Origin: Reyranella sp.
GTDB taxonomy: Bacteria > Pseudomonadota > Alphaproteobacteria > Reyranellales > Reyranellaceae
NCBI GenBank assembly: GCA_004296815.1
Contig: SCVT01000283.1
Span: 1 to 5,784 of the forward strand
Reading direction: 5' to 3'
Length of the DNA stretch: 5,784 nt
Below the pieces are notes generated by a model. The model worked only from the letters and a program-made list of their open reading frames with translations. It had not been told where the DNA came from and did no database searches. Every line of letters starts with the position of its first letter. Positions within the stretch are counted from its first letter, which is position 1. Shown here one piece after another: positions 1 to 5,784 of this stretch. Position numbers and translations under genes: made by a program.

Positions 1-1
1 G

Positions 2-2053
<2,052 letters not shown>

Positions 2054-2076
2054 TCGCCGCCCGCACCGAAGAAACG

Positions 2077-2107
2077 AAAGGCCGTCGCCGCAAGCGACGG
2101 CCTTTTT
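2077..2107. terminator. Bidirectional rho-independent terminator between rpoC and the convergent acetyltransferase gene
   Basis: A perfect 12-bp stem (2077-2088 with 2094-2105) closes a 5-nt loop, CGCAA. On the plus strand it continues into TTTTTCTTT, which suits rpoC. On the minus strand the stem is followed by TTTCGTTTCTTC, also U-rich, and begins 11 nt after the TGA of the acetyltransferase gene. One hairpin therefore plausibly ends both convergent transcripts. It also implies that rpsL-rpsG-fusA needs its own promoter rather than depending on rpoBC read-through. Confidence 0.93.
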
Positions 2108-2115
2108 CTTTGGGC

Positions 2116-2691
2116 TCAGGCGGCCTGTCGCACCGCCCAGTCCTTCTGCATCAGCAGCCAGACCATCTGCGAGCCGCGGCCCTCGACATAGTCGCCGAGC
2201 AGGAGGTCGACGAGGCGGGCGCCCTGCTTCTCCTTGATGCGGCGCGAGCCGTGATTGTCCTGGGCGTTGGTCAGCCAGAGGTGCTCCCAGCCGAGCTTGT
2301 TGAAGGCGTAGGCAGTGACGCGCTCCGCCGCCTCGCTCATCAGGCCGCGGCCCTGGAATTCCGGATCGAGCCAGAAGCCGCGCTGGCTGCGGCTGATCCC
2401 GTCGTCCGGCCACAGGCTGATGACGCCGATCAGGTCGGCGGGGCCGGACTTCGGGATGATCGCCCAGTGGGACTTCTCGCCCCGGGCCATCTCCTCGAGG
2501 CAGCCGGCGACATAGGTGGCGGCGCCGTCGGCCGGGTAGGGCCAGGGGATCTTGGCATCGAGCCAGCGCACGACCTCCCAGCGCGGGAAACGGCGCTGGA
2601 TGACAGGGGCGTCCTTGGTTCGCACCGGGCGCAGGGCGAGGCGCGGCGTCTGGAGCACCGGTGTCGGCGGCATCGACTGACTGGGAGGCAT
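2116..2691 (-). CDS. GNAT-family N-acetyltransferase, RimJ/RimL type
   Basis: 191-residue predicted cytoplasmic protein with no signal peptide or membrane segment. It has the layout of the RimJ/RimL (COG1670-like) branch of GNAT enzymes, which move an acetyl group from acetyl-CoA to an amine, often a protein N-terminus. Visible: the opening strand TPRLALRPVRTKDA (about 15-28); beta-4 region LIGVISLWPD (87-96); acetyl-CoA binding motif A, DPEFQGRGLMSEA (109-121), with the pyrophosphate loop QGRGLM; and the motif B region NAQDNHGSRRIKEKQGARLV (142-161). ATG at 2691 was chosen because a purine-rich GGAAGCGAG lies 7 nt upstream. A second ATG at 2673 has no such site and would lose only six residues. 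The gene points against rpoC and rpsL and stands alone. Its GC-rich codon use resembles its neighbours, so recent transfer is not indicated. The substrate is unknown; a ribosomal protein is possible from family and location but unproven. Confidence 0.92.
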   Translation of the reverse strand: MPPSQSMPPTPVLQTPRLALRPVRTKDAPVIQRRFPRWEVVRWLDAKIPWPYPADGAATYVAGCLEEMARGEKSHWAIIPKSGPADLIGVISLWPDDGISRSQRGFWLDPEFQGRGLMSEAAERVTAYAFNKLGWEHLWLTNAQDNHGSRRIKEKQGARLVDLLLGDYVEGRGSQMVWLLMQKDWAVRQAA

Positions 2692-2730
2692 CTTCGGTCT
2701 CGCTTCCGTTGGCCGGAGGGCGGGACCCGT

Positions 2731-2806
2731 TGCGCGTGACCCCTGCCTTCTCGGCGGGGTCAGGTTCTGAAGTCGGGTTCTAGATCAGATGAACGCGCAC
2801 GACTTC
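2731..2806. repeat. Cluster of nested inverted repeats, possible structured RNA element upstream of the acetyltransferase gene
   Basis: Four complementary pairs fall in 76 bp. P1 is 2731-2737 with 2793-2799 (7 bp, TGCGCGT/ACGCGCA). P2 abuts P1 directly: 2738-2743 with 2756-2761 (GACCCC/GGGGTC), then after a one-base bulge 2745-2747 with 2753-2755, closing a 5-nt loop. P3 is 2766-2770 with 2785-2789 (TCTGA/TCAGA). P1, P2 and P3 together make a three-way junction. A competing pair, 2769-2775 with 2800-2806 (GAAGTCG/CGACTTC), crosses P1. On the minus strand the element would sit about 40 nt before the acetyltransferase ATG. It matches no riboswitch class I recognise. The pairings are seen directly; that they form RNA structure or regulate anything is inference. 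Confidence 0.35.
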
Positions 2807-2944
2807 GCCTGCCCCAAAGTTTCCTTTGGTAGCCGAGGTCGGACGACGGTTGATCTGGCGCAACATGGCGATGCACATAGCGCAGACGGCACGCGAAGTA
2901 AACTTGTGGCCGCATCGTGGCGGAGCCACCATATGTGGTTGATA

Positions 2945-2992
2945 GATTCTTGCGCCCGCCAGTGACGCCGAGTCAGGAACGAGTCGACTCGT
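2945..2992. promoter_or_regulatory. Cluster of four GANTC sites with a 14-bp palindrome upstream of the rpsL promoter
   Basis: GANTC occurs at 2945-2949, 2970-2974, 2981-2985 and 2986-2990. The last two form the core of a perfect 14-bp palindrome, ACGAGTCGACTCGT (2979-2992), and CGAGTC is also directly repeated 11 bp apart (2969, 2980). GANTC is the target of the cell-cycle methylase CcrM in alphaproteobacteria. The palindrome ends about 50 bp before the -35 box, a distance suited to an activator or a methylation-sensitive regulator. The sequence pattern is certain; its function is inferred. Confidence 0.45.
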
Positions 2993-3042
2993 CGAGGCCG
3001 GGAATAACCAACGATATCAAAGCGGAAACCCGCGCAGCGTGC

Positions 3043-3071
3043 TTGACCTGTAGGTAACGCAGTCATATAAG
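3043..3071 (+). promoter_or_regulatory. Sigma-70 type promoter of the rpsL-rpsG-fusA operon
   Basis: TTGACC (3043-3048, in the CTTGAC context common in alphaproteobacteria) and TATAAG (3066-3071) are separated by exactly 17 bp. The bases after the -10 box are CGCGCC, a GC-rich discriminator of the type that makes stable-RNA and ribosomal protein promoters sensitive to ppGpp/DksA. Transcription should start near 3078. A moderately AT-rich stretch at 3001-3027 could act as an UP element. It is the best promoter match I found between the rpoC terminator and rpsL. Confidence 0.82.
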
Positions 3072-3077
3072 CGCGCC

Positions 3078-3275
3078 ACCTCGCCGGGGGGCTGGTAGTT
3101 GGCCAAAAGCCAAGACGCAGCCTGACGTCGAGGACCGCTACAAGTCAGGCCATTCGGCCGCAAAGCTTTTTCCTCGCGCGGGGCTGCGCTCTTGCCGCCA
3201 TGCCCGCGCATTCGCTTTGCGCCAGTCGGCCGATGTTGGGTGGAACCGAGACGGCGTTAAGGAAACCGGAAATCG
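3078..3275 (+). promoter_or_regulatory. Long 5' leader of the rpsL operon with possible hairpins
   Basis: If transcription starts near 3078 the leader is about 200 nt. Possible stems: 3099-3103 with 3109-3113 (TTGGC/GCCAA); 3120-3126 with 3144-3150 (GCCTGAC/GTCAGGC, 7 bp); 3148-3151 with 3156-3159 (GGCC/GGCC), which shares bases with the previous stem and is followed after 7 nt by five Ts at 3167-3171; and 3176-3182 with 3203-3209 (GCGCGGG/CCCGCGC, 7 bp). The second and third stems exclude each other, an arrangement that could permit attenuation, but a 4-bp stem that far from the T-run is a poor terminator. An ATG at 3200 opens a frame into rpsL without a ribosome binding site and is probably not used. 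Confidence 0.45.
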
Positions 3276-3647
3276 ATGCCGACTATCAATCAGCTGATCC
3301 GCAAGCAGCGCCAGGGACTCAAGTCGCACAACAAGGTGCCGGCACTGCAGGCCTGCCCGCAGAAGCGTGGCGTTTGCACCCGCGTCTACACGACGACGCC
3401 GAAGAAGCCGAACTCGGCGCTGCGCAAGGTCGCCAAGGTGCGCCTCACCAACGCCTACGAGGTGGTGAGCTACATCCCCGGTGAGGGCCACAACCTGCAG
3501 GAGCACTCGGTCGTCATGATCCGCGGTGGCCGCGTGAAGGACCTTCCGGGCGTCCGCTATCACATCATTCGCGGCACCCTCGATACGCAGGGTGTCAAGG
3601 ACCGCAAACAGCGCCGTTCGAAGTACGGCGCCAAGCGTCCCAAGTAA
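3276..3647 (+). CDS. rpsL: 30S ribosomal protein S12
   Basis: 123-residue full-length S12, which sits at the decoding centre of the 30S subunit near helices 18, 27 and 44 of 16S rRNA and checks codon-anticodon pairing. The core [24 protein letters not shown] and the segment [28 protein letters not shown] are intact. Lys43 and Lys88, the classic sites of streptomycin-resistance substitutions, are both lysine, so the allele looks streptomycin-sensitive at these positions. Asp89, the residue methylthiolated by RimO in E. coli, is present. The start ATG follows AAGGAA (3259-3264) and GGAAA (3268-3272); neither spacing is ideal. It is the first gene of the operon, downstream of the promoter at 3043-3071 and its leader, and 15 bp before rpsG. 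Confidence 0.98.
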   Translation: MPTINQLIRKQRQGLKSHNKVPALQACPQKRGVCTRVYTTTPKKPNSALRKVAKVRLTNAYEVVSYIPGEGHNLQEHSVVMIRGGRVKDLPGVRYHIIRGTLDTQGVKDRKQRRSKYGAKRPK

Positions 3648-3662
3648 GGCGCGGAGGAAGAC

Positions 3663-4133
3663 ATGTCCCGTCGTCGCGCAGCCGAAAAGCGTGAAGTCCT
3701 GCCGGACGCCAAGTTCGGCGATATCGTTCTGTCGAAGTTCATGAACACGCTCATGGAGCGTGGCAAGAAGTCGGTCGCCGAGCACATCGTGTACGGCGCG
3801 CTCGACGAGGTCGAGGCCAAGCTCAAGCAGGATCCGGTCCCCGCCTTCCACGAGGCGCTGGAGAACGTGAAGCCGGCCGTCGAGGTCCGCTCGCGCCGCG
3901 TCGGCGGTGCCACCTACCAGGTTCCGGTCGAGGTGCGCCCCGAGCGCCGCCAGGCGCTGGCCATCCGCTGGATCATCCAGGCGGCCCGCGACCGCGCCGG
4001 CCACAGCATGCAGGAGAAGCTCTCGGCCGAGCTGCTCGACGCGTTCAACCGCCGCGGCAACGCCGTGAAGAAGCGCGAGGACACCCACAAGATGGCCGAC
4101 GCCAACAAGGCGTTTGCGCATTACCGCTGGTAA
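3663..4133 (+). CDS. rpsG: 30S ribosomal protein S7
   Basis: 156-residue S7, the normal bacterial length. S7 is a primary assembly protein that nucleates the 30S head by binding the 3' major domain of 16S rRNA and contacts E-site tRNA. The family pattern is clear: [15 protein letters not shown] at the N-terminus, [15 protein letters not shown] (27-41), [19 protein letters not shown] (75-93), RRQALAIRW, and the C-terminal [21 protein letters not shown] strong Shine-Dalgarno, GGAGGA (3653-3658), lies 4 nt before the ATG. In E. coli S7 represses the str operon by binding the rpsL-rpsG spacer. Here that spacer is only 15 bp, too short for a comparable site, so any feedback must act elsewhere, for example in the leader. 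The stop is TAA, and fusA follows in the same frame 36 bp later. Confidence 0.98.
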   Translation: MSRRRAAEKREVLPDAKFGDIVLSKFMNTLMERGKKSVAEHIVYGALDEVEAKLKQDPVPAFHEALENVKPAVEVRSRRVGGATYQVPVEVRPERRQALAIRWIIQAARDRAGHSMQEKLSAELLDAFNRRGNAVKKREDTHKMADANKAFAHYRW

Positions 4134-4169
4134 CGCGTCCTCCAGGCCCCCTCCAAGAAAGCCCCCTCC
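4134..4169 (+). promoter_or_regulatory. rpsG-fusA spacer with three CCTCC motifs and no Shine-Dalgarno
   Basis: The 36-nt spacer has no GGAGG-like site. It carries CCTCC at 4139-4143, 4150-4154 and 4165-4169, the last touching the fusA ATG. Two of these lie in a 10-base direct repeat, GCCCCCTCCA (4146-4155 and 4161-4170). The only purine run, AAGAAAG (4155-4161), is 8 nt from the ATG and a weak match. CCUCC is the same sequence as the anti-Shine-Dalgarno core of 16S rRNA, so it cannot pair with it. fusA may be translated by coupling to rpsG termination or by leaderless-like start recognition; this is inference. Confidence 0.6.

Positions 4170-5784
<1,615 letters not shown>

Larger units (their letters stand above)
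2692..3275. other. Long intergenic region between the divergent acetyltransferase gene and rpsL
   Basis: About 580 bp with no convincing protein gene. GC content by eye in 2821-3060 is about 53-63 percent per 60-base line, against about 70 percent in a sampled line of rpoC. Short open frames exist on both strands but lack ribosome binding sites and the local GC-ending codon bias. From left to right the stretch holds the presumed 5' UTR of the acetyltransferase gene with a cluster of inverted repeats, an AT-richer part, a GANTC/palindrome cluster, the rpsL promoter and a long rpsL leader. No tRNA, insertion-sequence end or CRISPR repeat was seen. Confidence 0.75.

Noticed and set aside
2110..2739. 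209-residue plus-strand frame opposite the acetyltransferase gene
   Set aside because: The minus strand shows clear GNAT motifs; this frame is its antisense shadow and starts just after a terminator.
2737..2784. Resemblance to a TPP riboswitch (minus strand contains GAACCTGA next to a hairpin)
   Set aside because: The essential CUGAGA and GCGAAGGGA parts are missing and the downstream gene has no thiamine link.
2785..3066. 93-residue minus-strand frame
   Set aside because: No recognisable family, no ribosome binding site, Ser/Arg/Cys-rich composition, and it overlaps the -10 box of the rpsL promoter.
3148..3171. Intrinsic terminator in the rpsL leader
   Set aside because: The stem is only 4 bp and the T-run begins 7 nt after it, so efficient termination is unlikely.
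2692..3275. tRNA, insertion sequence, CRISPR or attachment site in the intergenic gap
   Set aside because: I saw no cloverleaf, terminal inverted repeats with a transposase, regularly spaced repeats or tRNA-end duplication.
3200..3484. 94-residue frame starting in the rpsL leader and overlapping rpsL
   Set aside because: No Shine-Dalgarno, and it runs out of frame through S12.

Overview
The window is a core housekeeping locus of a high-GC alphaproteobacterium. This placement rests on the sequences of the beta' subunit, S12, S7 and EF-G, on the gene order rpoC then rpsL-rpsG-fusA, and on a CTTGAC-type promoter; the genus cannot be named from the window alone. The coding parts use strongly GC-ending codons, while the long intergenic stretch before rpsL is less GC-rich.

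Layout: (1) The 3' half of rpoC (RNA polymerase beta') enters from the left edge and ends at 2053. (2) A strong 12-bp hairpin at 2077-2107, with U-tracts on both sides, separates it from a convergent gene on the minus strand. (3) That gene (2116-2691) encodes a RimJ/RimL-type GNAT acetyltransferase. (4) About 580 bp without a convincing gene follow (2692-3275). They hold a compact set of inverted repeats close upstream of the acetyltransferase, a cluster of four GANTC (CcrM-type) sites overlapping a 14-bp palindrome, a near-consensus sigma-70 promoter, and a roughly 200-nt leader with several possible hairpins. (5) The str operon follows: rpsL (S12), rpsG (S7) and fusA (EF-G), the last cut by the right edge.

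rpoC on one side and rpsL-rpsG-fusA on the other make the transcription and translation machinery. Here they are split into two transcription units by a terminator, an inserted convergent gene and a new promoter. The ribosomal operon appears to be driven by the promoter at 3043-3071, whose GC-rich discriminator is of the kind linked to stringent control. Within the operon, rpsG has a textbook Shine-Dalgarno, whereas fusA has none and is preceded by three CCTCC motifs. No new multi-gene system is visible. The most interesting parts are regulatory: the GANTC/palindrome cluster, the repeats ahead of the acetyltransferase, and the odd fusA translation start.
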